Assembly: GCA_947571655.1 (NCBI GenBank)
Contig: CANOYR010000001.1
Coordinates: forward strand, 1 to 64,000
Source: an uncultured Caryophanales bacterium
GTDB lineage: Bacteria; Bacillota_I; Bacilli_A; RF39; UBA660
Reading direction: 5' to 3'
Length of the DNA stretch: 64,000 bases
The translations under genes were made by a program, and so were the position numbers. Below the pieces are notes generated by a model. The model had not been told where the DNA came from. It did no database searches and saw only the letters and a list, made by a program, of their open reading frames with translations. Shown piece by piece: positions 17,843-27,585 of the stretch. The stretch's first letter is position 1; the number at the start of each line of letters is the position of its first letter.

Positions 17843-19387
17843 CTACTTTTCTTTCTTTTTTCTTACATTCTTTGAAATATAATATCCATATAAAATAAAC
17901 GACAACACAATAGGAATATAGACAGGGGAAGCATAACGATCGATATTTGCACCTGTAACTACATGAACTAAAATATGTAGTAGACTATACCAACATAAAA
18001 TAATAATCATCGCTAACAAATCCTGATACTTTGATTTTTTATTTCTCAAAATTGAAACAGTAGAAGCAATCACTAGAAGTGGTAAAATGAGCAAAATTAG
18101 CTGAAATAAATGATTACTAATATCGGACAAACTTTCTAATAAAAATCTAAAAATAATCGGTGAAGCATTATATTGTTCATAATTAATAACACGCTGATAA
18201 GATTCCTCAGGCATATAGGAAATATTAGATTTTTTCTTCACAACATCAGTTGCAATGGAACAATTTTCATGACAATAGGATAATGAAACTTTCTTATTAA
18301 CTGAATAAGAAACACTATCTTCTGTACTTTTTGAATAAATATTAGCAATCGCTAAATAATTAGAAACATAAGATTCTAAAACTAAATAAGGATGAGATAC
18401 CATCTGTTTTAAAATAAATCGAATAGCAGTTCCTGTTTTAATATTACCAGATTGATTTAATGATAAAATTTCTTGATCAATCACTTCACCACTTGGTTTC
18501 TTAATATTCACTACCCGATTTTTACTAAAATCCTGTGCTAATTTTTGTTCCTCTTTACTTAAAAATTTACTTGTGGTTAATTCATTACTATTATCAATTA
18601 CCTCATAATTATTTAAACCAACAATCAATTGATTTCCAAAGGACGCAGTTACGTTACGATCGGTGTCCAAACGAATCCCTTGATGAGCCAAAAATTGATT
18701 CCATAAAATGATACTAACAATTAAAGCAATAATACAAGAGAAAATAGTGCCCAATCTTTGTACAACATTCTTTAAATTCCAATTACAAATCACAGAAATA
18801 ATACCAGCAATCATTACTGGAAAAATGGTGATAGATACATACGGTTGCTTTAAATGCCAAGAGAAAATCGTTCCAACTAAAAATAATAAACTATAAAAGA
18901 GATAATTCTTTTTCTCCTGAAAGAAAGAAGACTTGATCCATCTCCAAGAAAAATAACACATAAACAATGAAACTGACATGGCAACAAACTCTGTTAATAA
19001 CGCATGATAATATCCATAAATAATAGGATTTAGAATTAAGAAAGAAAAAATCCCAATATAAAAGATATTCTTTTTCTTCTTTTTTTCTCTCTTAAAAATT
19101 TCATCCAAAATCAATTTTACCGCAATGAGCATACCAAAATAGAAAATAAAACCTAAGATTAAAATCCCCTGAGACGTTTTTCCAAACAAAAAGTTACTGA
19201 AATAAATAATGAGTGGAAAAATAGGGCCCCGCACAATATCCCAGCTTTTCCAAGGAAGACTCCCTTCAAAAATGGAAACAAAAGACATATAATGACCACT
19301 ATCCCAAAAAATATTCATAGGAACTGAAAAATAATAAATCAATAATAACAAAAACGCCCCGAAAAAAAACCACTGCTTCTTTTTCAT
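17843..19387 (-). CDS. Polytopic GT39/PMT-like glycosyltransferase
   Basis: This is a 514-residue integral membrane protein with roughly ten hydrophobic segments and a long external loop (about 245-385). The first loop contains NIFWDSGHYMSF with an Asp in the position of the catalytic acidic residue of GT-C enzymes, followed by WDIVRGPIFPLIIY. Such proteins take sugar from polyprenyl phosphate at the outer face and transfer it to glycans. Next to the DPM1-like GT2 it forms a donor/acceptor pair. The family call is from topology and context, with low sequence support. Confidence 0.68.
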   Translation of the reverse strand: MKKKQWFFFGAFLLLLIYYFSVPMNIFWDSGHYMSFVSIFEGSLPWKSWDIVRGPIFPLIIYFSNFLFGKTSQGILILGFIFYFGMLIAVKLILDEIFKREKKKKKNIFYIGIFSFLILNPIIYGYYHALLTEFVAMSVSLFMCYFSWRWIKSSFFQEKKNYLFYSLLFLVGTIFSWHLKQPYVSITIFPVMIAGIISVICNWNLKNVVQRLGTIFSCIIALIVSIILWNQFLAHQGIRLDTDRNVTASFGNQLIVGLNNYEVIDNSNELTTSKFLSKEEQKLAQDFSKNRVVNIKKPSGEVIDQEILSLNQSGNIKTGTAIRFILKQMVSHPYLVLESYVSNYLAIANIYSKSTEDSVSYSVNKKVSLSYCHENCSIATDVVKKKSNISYMPEESYQRVINYEQYNASPIIFRFLLESLSDISNHLFQLILLILPLLVIASTVSILRNKKSKYQDLLAMIIILCWYSLLHILVHVVTGANIDRYASPVYIPIVLSFILYGYYISKNVRKKKEK

Positions 19388-19408
19388 CTTACCCCTCTTT
19401 CAACCCAC

Positions 19409-20512
19409 TTAATTTCTAACTTTCTTTATAATAGAATAAAATTTTGAACCATAAATTTTATTAAGAAATTTATAACCACGAGAATAAGCAATTTTATCTG
19501 GTACCTTCTCAACTGTCTGAGTAATATTTACTGGGTGAAAAGATAAATCTTCTCCCATCTTATAAAAACTATTGATATCAAAATCATACTCCTCTTTTAA
19601 AAGATCACGATTTTTTTCATCTTCCAATAATTTCCCAATATTAGAATAAGCAACTAGTTTCCCCATATTCCCAAGTACATTACTATTAAACAAAATCATA
19701 TTCTTTTCATAGGCATATAAAACATCACTCTTTAGACACTTCTTTTTATTAATATTAAATGCTTCTTGTAACATTTCCAAGGGGCAATCATCAAAAGCCT
19801 CCTCTGCTAACATATGATATTCCTGATAAGTTCGATTCATATTGCCAATAGAAAATCCAGAAGTATTCTTTCCCTCATCTAACCATCTAAAATTTACTAA
19901 TGGTTCTGGCATTACATAAATCGGATACTTCTTAACCAATTTAATCCATAACATAAAATCAGGAATTTGCCGACATCTTACATTATATTTTCCAATTTCA
20001 TCATAAATATGTCTTCGAATCAAAATACTAGGATGACATAAACAATTCTGCTTCGTAAAAAAATACTGTAACCATTCTGCTTGACTCTTATTTTTTTGGA
20101 TAAAAACATTCGTTTCTGGGAATGTCTTTTCACCATGCTTATTAATGTATTGCACCCAGGTAAAACAAGCCGCATAATCCTTATGACTTTCTAAAAACTG
20201 ATACTGTTTTTCCAACTTATCAGGCTCCCAATAATCATCAGAATTTAAAATGGCAATATACTCTCCATTAGCCAAACCAATTAGTTTATTCAAATTCTCA
20301 GACCCTCCACAGTTAGAATCATAAAAGAACTTTCGAATCCTAGAATCAGTATAGGAATTGATAACATCTCTAGAATGATCGGTAGAACAATCATCTCCAA
20401 TTAACACCTCAATCTCCTGAAAAGTTTGATTTAGCACACTATCAATTGCCTGAGCAATATATGGTTCGTGATTATAAGATGGGATTAATACACTAATTTT
20501 TACTTTTTTCAT
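19409..20512 (-). CDS. Glycosyltransferase family 2
   Basis: This is a GT-A enzyme: SVLIPSYNHEPYIAQAIDSV, LIGDDCSTDHS and LNSDDYWEPDKLEKQ (DxD site about residue 97), then a conserved HPSILIRRHIYDEIG. The N-terminal 240 residues form the transferase; the C-terminal 120 residues are an uncharacterised helical extension. No membrane anchor is seen. It lies within the glycan operon, 3 bases after the large fusion glycosyltransferase, so it probably acts on the same glycan. Confidence 0.88.
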   Translation of the reverse strand: MKKVKISVLIPSYNHEPYIAQAIDSVLNQTFQEIEVLIGDDCSTDHSRDVINSYTDSRIRKFFYDSNCGGSENLNKLIGLANGEYIAILNSDDYWEPDKLEKQYQFLESHKDYAACFTWVQYINKHGEKTFPETNVFIQKNKSQAEWLQYFFTKQNCLCHPSILIRRHIYDEIGKYNVRCRQIPDFMLWIKLVKKYPIYVMPEPLVNFRWLDEGKNTSGFSIGNMNRTYQEYHMLAEEAFDDCPLEMLQEAFNINKKKCLKSDVLYAYEKNMILFNSNVLGNMGKLVAYSNIGKLLEDEKNRDLLKEEYDFDINSFYKMGEDLSFHPVNITQTVEKVPDKIAYSRGYKFLNKIYGSKFYSIIKKVRN

Positions 20513-20514
20513 AC

Positions 20515-22971
20515 TTACTTTTTCCTTCCTAATACTTTATTTAAAACCTCAATTCTAGACTTTATTTGACGATCATAACCATAAACTTTCTTAATAGAAT
20601 TAGAACCATTTTGACCCAATTTCTTTAATTCATTCGGATGATGATAATAATAATCAATTCGGTTTACAATATTGTCTACATCATGCTCAATAATTTCAAT
20701 TTCCTTCTGATCTTCAAATATGCCATGATTCATTAACAATGGGTCTGTACAAAATATTGCCGTTTTCCTAAGACCTGCCTCTGTACAACTAGCAGTCGGA
20801 AAACCATCAAAAGAGCCAGGAAAAATTTGATTTGGAATATTCGGCGATACTATGATATCCTTATCAAGAAAAAATTGATCTAATTGATTCCCAGGTAAGC
20901 TACCATAAAACTTGATTCTTTTTTTAATACCAGAAATATCGATATCATCTTCAGAAAATCCACCTACTACATGAAAATAAATATTAGAGTACTTCTTAGA
21001 AAGCTTTTTCGCAACATCAATAAAGATATCATACCCCTTATCAACCCCACGTTCCGTATATTTATGTGCCATAAAAACAATATCCAGAGATTTTTTATCA
21101 ATCCCATAATTGCATTTTTCATAATCCTTTTTTAAAGATTCTAAAGGCATAACAACACCAAAAATATACTCAATTTGATGAGGTTTACAGAATTTTTTCT
21201 TTAATAAGTAGTCACGAACCACACTTTGAGTAACAATCACTTTTTTAAAGTACTTAGAAGACATTACCGTTTTTAATATATAATCACTTTCTGGATTGTC
21301 AAAGGCAAATCCCCCCCCTGGATATAACTCAAATACAAAGGGTCTCTTTTTTTCTAATATATAACTCCAACCCAGTTTCACAGAACTCAAAAATATAAAA
21401 TACAATAATTTAGGGTGATATATTCGAATCCTATCATCATTAAATTCTATTACCTTTGTATGTAAATCTAGATGACTTCGTTTATATCTTCGAATTGCTT
21501 CATCTAGACTACTACTATTATTAAAACAAGGAAAAAATAAGCCTGTAGACAAACAAATGCTTTTCTCATAATAATCTAAGTAAGAGGTAATTTCCTGATA
21601 ACTAAATTGACTAAGTTCATTAGGAAAAACATTATCAATAATTACTAAATCTTTATCGAAGAAATTATTGGGAATAACATCTTTTAATATTGAATCTTGA
21701 AATTTTCTATACTCTATATCATAAGTAAAATTGCTATATTGATTATATTGATCAATACAAGCATACAATTCTTGAGACTTTTGTAATTCCTTTTTAGAAG
21801 ACCAAACAGAATTCTCATGATATCGATATACTGATAAATACTCTCCTAGATGCCCAATAAATCCATAGTTTGAATAAATAGCATTAAACAATAAATCATA
21901 AAGCGTCAAATGATAAGCATCTTCTTTTAATCCATCTAAATAACTGGAATTATAAAAACAACAGCTAAAATTACCAATTAGATTACTTTTATTAATTAAG
22001 TCCCTCGTATTATAAAACCTTCTCACTAGGGAAAAGTGATTTTCATTCTTTTTAAAAAACTCCCGTTCGCTATACAAGTAAATAGAATTAAATGCTACGG
22101 ACACAAACGGATTCAACTTCATATAATTAATAAACTTCTGAATTCTAAAATCAGAAATCCAATAATCATCACCTTCACAAAATGTAAAATAATCCGTGTC
22201 TTTAAAAAAATTCATTAGTACCTTTAAATTATAAATCATTCCCGTATTCTTAGAATTTTTAATATATTGAACCTTGATTCGTTCATTGGTATTAGATTCT
22301 AAGAATTCTTCAATTTCTGCTTCTGTCCCATCAGAAGAAAAATCATCAATAATTAGCAATTGAATTTGAAAATCTCCCTTTTGCTTAAAAATTCCATTTA
22401 AACACTCCTGAATATAATTCTTATGATTATAAGTTAATACACCGACTCCCACTATGGGTTTCTTTCTAGAAACATTAAATTGAATTTTCTCTTCAATACT
22501 AAGTAAACGCTTCTCAATATCCTTATAATACTCTAAGTTTTTATTATTTTTTGTAATAAAAAAGAAATAATCTTTCGTTTCAAATATCTGATGAATAGAC
22601 ACTCCTATTTTTTTAATATCCTTAATAGAAAGGGACTTTTTAACAATAATCAAGCCTTTCTTCTTCATCACTACATTTAATATTTTTTCTATCCCATCAA
22701 TATATTCCTCAATCAAAAGTAAATCCAACTTTATCTTTTTTAACTGCAGAATTGGAAAAATACTTGTACTATTTTTATCACAATAAATAATTCTATTATC
22801 AAACTTTACAGCTTGATCTGCCGATACAATCAAACTCCCACCGATATTAGAAACAGAAATAAAACAAGCTCTAAAAACTTCATCACATAAATTCCCAACA
22901 AGCAAAACATTACGAAATTTTTCTGTTTCTATTAATGGAGAAAGAAAAAAATGATCAATATTATTTTTCAT
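20515..22971 (-). CDS. Two-domain glycosyltransferase (GT2 + GT4)
   Basis: This is a large protein of 818 residues with three parts: about 1-165 unknown; GT2 from about 170 with VGVLTYNHKNYIQECLNGIF, LLIIDDFSSDGTE and CEGDDYWIS; and a C-terminal GT4-type domain from about 470 with IVFMAHKYTERGVDKGYDIF, IYFHVVGGFSEDDI, and FDGFPTASCTEAGL (the Glu region of GT4 enzymes). It probably adds two sugars in succession. There is no membrane segment. The first part resembles a degenerate Rossmann domain and may bind partner proteins. Confidence 0.82.
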   Translation of the reverse strand: MKNNIDHFFLSPLIETEKFRNVLLVGNLCDEVFRACFISVSNIGGSLIVSADQAVKFDNRIIYCDKNSTSIFPILQLKKIKLDLLLIEEYIDGIEKILNVVMKKKGLIIVKKSLSIKDIKKIGVSIHQIFETKDYFFFITKNNKNLEYYKDIEKRLLSIEEKIQFNVSRKKPIVGVGVLTYNHKNYIQECLNGIFKQKGDFQIQLLIIDDFSSDGTEAEIEEFLESNTNERIKVQYIKNSKNTGMIYNLKVLMNFFKDTDYFTFCEGDDYWISDFRIQKFINYMKLNPFVSVAFNSIYLYSEREFFKKNENHFSLVRRFYNTRDLINKSNLIGNFSCCFYNSSYLDGLKEDAYHLTLYDLLFNAIYSNYGFIGHLGEYLSVYRYHENSVWSSKKELQKSQELYACIDQYNQYSNFTYDIEYRKFQDSILKDVIPNNFFDKDLVIIDNVFPNELSQFSYQEITSYLDYYEKSICLSTGLFFPCFNNSSSLDEAIRRYKRSHLDLHTKVIEFNDDRIRIYHPKLLYFIFLSSVKLGWSYILEKKRPFVFELYPGGGFAFDNPESDYILKTVMSSKYFKKVIVTQSVVRDYLLKKKFCKPHQIEYIFGVVMPLESLKKDYEKCNYGIDKKSLDIVFMAHKYTERGVDKGYDIFIDVAKKLSKKYSNIYFHVVGGFSEDDIDISGIKKRIKFYGSLPGNQLDQFFLDKDIIVSPNIPNQIFPGSFDGFPTASCTEAGLRKTAIFCTDPLLMNHGIFEDQKEIEIIEHDVDNIVNRIDYYYHHPNELKKLGQNGSNSIKKVYGYDRQIKSRIEVLNKVLGRKK

Positions 22972-22988
22972 ATTTCCTCCAAGACTAC

Positions 22989-23597
22989 TTATTTTTTTAA
23001 CAATTTCGCAGGATGACCAACAACCTTAGTATTAGAATCAATATCCCGAATCACAACGCTCCCCGCACCTACAATACAATTCTCTCCTACTTCGATTGCT
23101 CCAATTACGACACTTCCTGCCCCAATCCAGCTTCCAGATCGAATCATAGAATTTCCACAAATTGTACTTCCAGGAGAAATATGAACATAATCCTCAATCG
23201 TACATCCATGTTCAATAATAGAGCCAGTATTAATAATTACATGATTTCCTATTTTAGCACCTGCATTAATAACAACATGGGGCATAATAACAGTTCCCTC
23301 TCCGATACTCACATTACTAGCAACTGTTGCTGTTGGATCTACCAAAGTAAACCATTGCGCATTATTTTGTTCAAGAAATTTTGCTAATTGAATTCTACTT
23401 GTAATATTACCAAAAGCAATCATCAAGCGATTCCCCTGAAGGTATTTTTTCACATCTTCAATAGAGCCTATCCTCACAAGTTTCGTTAAATTTTCTACAT
23501 TTCCATCATAAAACACACCATCTAAAGAAAACTCTCTTTTCCCTGCAATATCTTCAATAACAGAGGCATGACCTCCTGCACCAATTAAATAATTCAT
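22989..23597 (-). CDS. NeuD/PglD-like sugar O- or N-acetyltransferase
   Basis: It has a short N-terminal Rossmann-like part (IGAGGHASVIEDI, with the GGH typical of the family) and a left-handed beta-helix of hexapeptide repeats from about residue 85 on (VSIGEGTVIMPHVVINAGA, then GAGSVVIGAIEVGENC). The length (202) is normal. Its start overlaps the stop of the aminotransferase by one base, so the two act in sequence: amination then acetylation of a nucleotide-linked 4-keto sugar, as in PglE/PglD. The dehydratase is not in the window. Confidence 0.88.
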   Translation of the reverse strand: MNYLIGAGGHASVIEDIAGKREFSLDGVFYDGNVENLTKLVRIGSIEDVKKYLQGNRLMIAFGNITSRIQLAKFLEQNNAQWFTLVDPTATVASNVSIGEGTVIMPHVVINAGAKIGNHVIINTGSIIEHGCTIEDYVHISPGSTICGNSMIRSGSWIGAGSVVIGAIEVGENCIVGAGSVVIRDIDSNTKVVGHPAKLLKK

Positions 23598-24718
23598 TAT
23601 CTTTTACTCCTTAAAACCTTACATATTTTTTTTACATTCTCTTCTTCTAAACCATAATAAATAGGTAATGTTAAAATATTATCAGAAGCATAATGTGCAC
23701 TATCTAAAGAATAATCAGAAAAATAAGAATATTTCTTTTGATAACAATTCATATCACTAGTCAGTGGATAAAAATACTTTCTAGGATAAATAAAATGACT
23801 TTCTAACAATTCTTTTACCTGATCCCGATTTAAACCATATGATGTAGAGTCAATAAAAACTGGAAAATAAGCATAATTACTCTGAACATAATCCTTATCA
23901 TATTCAGAAGTTATAATCCCCTCAATACTAGATAATTCCTCTTTATAAAGTTCAATTAAATTCTTTCTAGTATTAATAATCATATCCAAATCATCAATTG
24001 TAGCAAGTCCCATGGCTGCTTCAAATTCATTCATTTTAGCATTGGTCCCTATATAATCAACAGAATCATAATCAGTAATTCCAAAATTCTGAATCTTTTG
24101 TTGTCTTTCAAAAACATCAGAATCTTTACTTACTGACATTCCGCCTTCAATTGTATGAAACAATTTTGTCGCATGAAAAGATACAATCGAAACATCCCCA
24201 TAGGATAAAATACTTTTCCCATGATAACGTACTCCAAAAGCATGTGCAGCATCATAAATTACTTTTAAATGATACTTATCTGCAATTTGTTGAATTTTAT
24301 CAACATTGCATGGAAATCCATAAACATGAACTGCCAAAATTGCCACTGTATCTTTTGTAATTAAATCCTCTATTTTCTCTTCATCAATCGTATAATCAGA
24401 CATTTTAATATCACAAAAAACAGGCTTAAATCCAGCATTAACAATCGCATGAGTTGTAGAAACAAAAGTAAATGGAGTCGTTATAATTTCACCACCATTT
24501 TTCATTTCCAAACTTTTTAATGCGATTTCTAATGCCTGATGTCCATTACAAAACACATTAATCTTATCATGATCAATCAATTGATTCAGTTTTGTAACAA
24601 ACCGTTGACTTAAAGGCCCGTTATTCGTTAAAATTTGTGTTTCCCATATTTCACTCAAAAATTTCTCATATTTCTCCTGAGCTGGTAAATATGGCTTTGT
24701 TACATATATTTTTTCCAT
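23597..24718 (-). CDS. DegT/DnrJ/EryC1/StrS sugar aminotransferase
   Basis: This PLP enzyme aminates a nucleotide-bound keto sugar. Features: NNGPLSQRFV near the N-terminus, TTPFTFVSTTHAIVNAG, VYDAAHAFG (PLP-contacting Asp), and SFHATKLFHTIEGG with the Schiff-base Lys at about residue 182. The length of 373 is standard. It is followed with a one-base overlap by the NeuD-like acetyltransferase. The product is probably an N-acetylated amino sugar used by the neighbouring glycosyltransferases. Confidence 0.92.
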   Translation of the reverse strand: MEKIYVTKPYLPAQEKYEKFLSEIWETQILTNNGPLSQRFVTKLNQLIDHDKINVFCNGHQALEIALKSLEMKNGGEIITTPFTFVSTTHAIVNAGFKPVFCDIKMSDYTIDEEKIEDLITKDTVAILAVHVYGFPCNVDKIQQIADKYHLKVIYDAAHAFGVRYHGKSILSYGDVSIVSFHATKLFHTIEGGMSVSKDSDVFERQQKIQNFGITDYDSVDYIGTNAKMNEFEAAMGLATIDDLDMIINTRKNLIELYKEELSSIEGIITSEYDKDYVQSNYAYFPVFIDSTSYGLNRDQVKELLESHFIYPRKYFYPLTSDMNCYQKKYSYFSDYSLDSAHYASDNILTLPIYYGLEEENVKKICKVLRSKR

Positions 24719-24738
24719 TATGAATTCCCCCCAAAAAT

Positions 24739-26754
24739 TTAATGTTCAAAGCAAAAATACAAAAAAGTAATAATTTTTTTAAGTCTATTTTTTACACCTT
24801 TAGGTATTATCCTTGCAAGCTTATAGATTTTTCTTTTCTTCCCAATTTGCGTCGATTGTGTTTTGGTCATACTATTTACTATAATCTTATCTTGTTCGTT
24901 TAACTTTTCCTTTTTCGTTTTAAACTTTCGATTATTATGTAAATAATCAATATAAATATCAATGATTTTATCAAAATCAAAGCTTTGAGCAGTAATCGAA
25001 GCATTGTTCTTGAGTGAAGTATACAGCGTATGATCTTCAATCAATTGATCCAAACATTTTATATAGGCATCTGAATCATTCATCTCCTGAATTACAAAAC
25101 CATTCCTACCATCCTCAACATATTCTAAAACACCCTTAGAGTTGGAAACAATTGGTACACATCCAGCAGCCATAGACTCTAATGCAGTTAACCCAAATCC
25201 CTCAGATAACGAACAGTCAATATAAACATCTGATTGCTGTAATAATTGATAAACATCATTTCTACTAAGTGGACCTAATATCTTATTCAATCGAATACTA
25301 TTATTTGAAATATATGGAAATTCAATATTACTGGTAGAATAAACCACATTAATTTCTAAATCATGATATCGATTACCAATTTTTTTAATAATATCTAGTA
25401 AAAGCCAATCGCCTTTCATCACATTATTTCTTAATATAAGGGTAATTACTTTTACCTTTTTATGAAAATTCCTATTTCCAATTAAATCATAATGAATTCC
25501 ATTTTTTATTAAAGTAGAATCCTGATTAAACACTGTTTTTAATTCATCCTGTAAATATTTCGAAATAGTAAACAAAGAGTCAGCTAATTTATAACTAGTT
25601 TCAACAATCCCATATACAGAACCATTTTCAAAATACGTTTCATATCCTTGAACAAAGGATAATAGCTTTATTCTCTTTTTATCTGCAATTTTCTTAGCTG
25701 TAAAGGTTGTCTGGTAAATAGTAGAAATGATTTGTTTGGGTTCAAAATGATCTACTTTAGAAGATGGAATTGGCGTAAACAACATAATTTCTTTATAATC
25801 TGCCATAAAATCATATAAAATGTTAATTCTTTCACCATTGATAACTAAATAATTAACAATATCAACGACAACATGTACTCCACCAGCATTTTGCACAATT
25901 CCATTTAAATAAAACAAACTATCTATCTGACCAATTTTATCCTGTTCTGTTAAATTATTTTGAATATAGACGATTGGATCATTTTTCTCATATTTCTGCA
26001 TCTCGTGATGATATTCAGTTCCCCATCTAGAAAAAAACAACTCCCTATTTTTTCTAAGCCGTTCCTGTTTTTCTTTGGATGTCCCAAAAGAAACTTCAGA
26101 TTTATGAAAAACATAAGTATCAATTGCAACCTTCGCTTGAAATCCCTTGGACATTGCTTTGAATTGATAATCTGTTTCCTCTCCATATCCAAGACCATAT
26201 TCTTCATCCAAAAAGCCTACGGCTTTTAAACAATCCTTACTAATCATTAAACAATTACCAACTACTGTACAAGCATCAAAAGTCATTCCTTTAAACTTTT
26301 TTTCAAGTAATTCATCCATTTGATGATAACTAAATCCCTCAAACATTTCTAAAGTAAGATTTGCTGCATTACTAGAGATTGGACAAATTAAACCAATCTT
26401 TGAATCTTTCTCCATATGTTTCATTAATTTTTCAATAGTACCACTGGAAACCAAACAATCAGTATTTAACAATAGAGCATAGTCTGCCTTAGAAAGCCTC
26501 AACCCTCGATTAGAAGACTTGATAAAACCCAAATTTTTATCATTTTTTAAAATATTTATTTTAGTTCCATATTTATTCTTCAAATTCTCTAAACAATGAA
26601 TCGTAAACTCATCATCACAATCATTAATTAAATAAACCTGATTTAAAAGCTTTTCATCTGTATTTTTAAATAACGCATATACACACAATTTTACCCATTC
26701 TGGCGACTTATAAACCGGTATAATGACATCACATTTTTTCATCTTTTTCATCAT
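24739..26754 (-). CDS. Two-domain glycosyltransferase (GT2 + GT4)
   Basis: The N-terminal GT2 (about 5-250) shows VIIPVYKSPEWVKLCV, NDKNLGFIKSSNRGL and LLLNTDCLV, in the rhamnosyltransferase-like group. The C-terminal GT4 (about 290-620) ends with SLSEGFGLTALESMAAGCVP, the classical E-x7-E motif. The frame opens upstream at a TTG (26784), but an AAAGGA site points to one of the ATGs at 26754, 26751 or 26742. It follows wzm by a short gap in the operon. The last 50 residues are basic and may sit on the membrane. It resembles the second GT2/GT4 fusion in this operon in build but not in sequence. Confidence 0.84.
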   Translation of the reverse strand: MMKKMKKCDVIIPVYKSPEWVKLCVYALFKNTDEKLLNQVYLINDCDDEFTIHCLENLKNKYGTKINILKNDKNLGFIKSSNRGLRLSKADYALLLNTDCLVSSGTIEKLMKHMEKDSKIGLICPISSNAANLTLEMFEGFSYHQMDELLEKKFKGMTFDACTVVGNCLMISKDCLKAVGFLDEEYGLGYGEETDYQFKAMSKGFQAKVAIDTYVFHKSEVSFGTSKEKQERLRKNRELFFSRWGTEYHHEMQKYEKNDPIVYIQNNLTEQDKIGQIDSLFYLNGIVQNAGGVHVVVDIVNYLVINGERINILYDFMADYKEIMLFTPIPSSKVDHFEPKQIISTIYQTTFTAKKIADKKRIKLLSFVQGYETYFENGSVYGIVETSYKLADSLFTISKYLQDELKTVFNQDSTLIKNGIHYDLIGNRNFHKKVKVITLILRNNVMKGDWLLLDIIKKIGNRYHDLEINVVYSTSNIEFPYISNNSIRLNKILGPLSRNDVYQLLQQSDVYIDCSLSEGFGLTALESMAAGCVPIVSNSKGVLEYVEDGRNGFVIQEMNDSDAYIKCLDQLIEDHTLYTSLKNNASITAQSFDFDKIIDIYIDYLHNNRKFKTKKEKLNEQDKIIVNSMTKTQSTQIGKKRKIYKLARIIPKGVKNRLKKIITFLYFCFEH

Positions 26755-26796
26755 TCCTTTCTGCCTTTTTATTTTATATAACAAATCAAAAACTTA

Positions 26797-27585
26797 TCAA
26801 ACCTCTTCTGCAAAGTTCCTTTCCAATTTTTTAAATATCTTAAATCCAATATAGCACAATACACAACTTACTAATAAAACAATAATCAATTCTAAAAGCG
26901 CTGGCATTGATTGATAAAACAAAATATCTCTATAGCAATTCATAATCGTTGCCATTGGATTCAATTTGATAATCCAATTCAATGCACTATGCTCAAACAT
27001 ACTAGCTGAATACAAGATAGGAGTTGCATAAAACAACATATTAATTATAAAACTAATAATATATTCAGCATCTCTAACATAGACGTTAATCGCACTTGTA
27101 ATAAATATAATTCCTTGTTGTAAAACAAACTGAGTAATAATTACTAGTGGTAAGAAACCAAGATACCAACTAAATCCTATCCCACTAAAAATTAAAAATA
27201 TAAAAATAATTAAACAAGAAATCAAAAAATTAATTACTCCACTCACATTAATTGAAATTGGCAAAATTTCTCTTGGAAAATATACTTTCTTTATAATCGC
27301 CGCATTCATTAAAATTGTAGTAGTTCCCTGCATAATTACGGTTGTAAAATATGTCCAGGGAAGAATTCCAATGACAATAAATGTAACATAATTAGGCTCT
27401 GCACTCCTCAAAATAATAGGAAAAACAATCGCATAAACTAAAGCTGTTAACAAAGGATTAACAAAAGACCATAAAACTCCTAGAAAAGATCCTTTATATT
27501 TTCCACGAATTTCTTTTTTTACATTACTTTTTAAAAGCTGGCGATAATTATATAGATTTGTTAATAGCTCTTTCATATTATCCAC
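26797..27585 (-). CDS. wzm: ABC-2 polysaccharide export permease (Wzm/TagG type)
   Basis: This membrane permease has six hydrophobic segments and KEIRGKYKGSFLGVLWSFVNPLLTA-type N-terminal family sequence (in parts: EIRGKYKGSFLG, LWSFVNPLL), then GILPWTYFTT and KKVYFPREILP. It moves undecaprenyl-linked polysaccharide or teichoic-acid-like polymer across the membrane together with Wzt. Its start overlaps the wzt stop by 8 bases. The length (262) is typical. Confidence 0.93.
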   Translation of the reverse strand: MDNMKELLTNLYNYRQLLKSNVKKEIRGKYKGSFLGVLWSFVNPLLTALVYAIVFPIILRSAEPNYVTFIVIGILPWTYFTTVIMQGTTTILMNAAIIKKVYFPREILPISINVSGVINFLISCLIIFIFLIFSGIGFSWYLGFLPLVIITQFVLQQGIIFITSAINVYVRDAEYIISFIINMLFYATPILYSASMFEHSALNWIIKLNPMATIMNCYRDILFYQSMPALLELIIVLLVSCVLCYIGFKIFKKLERNFAEEV

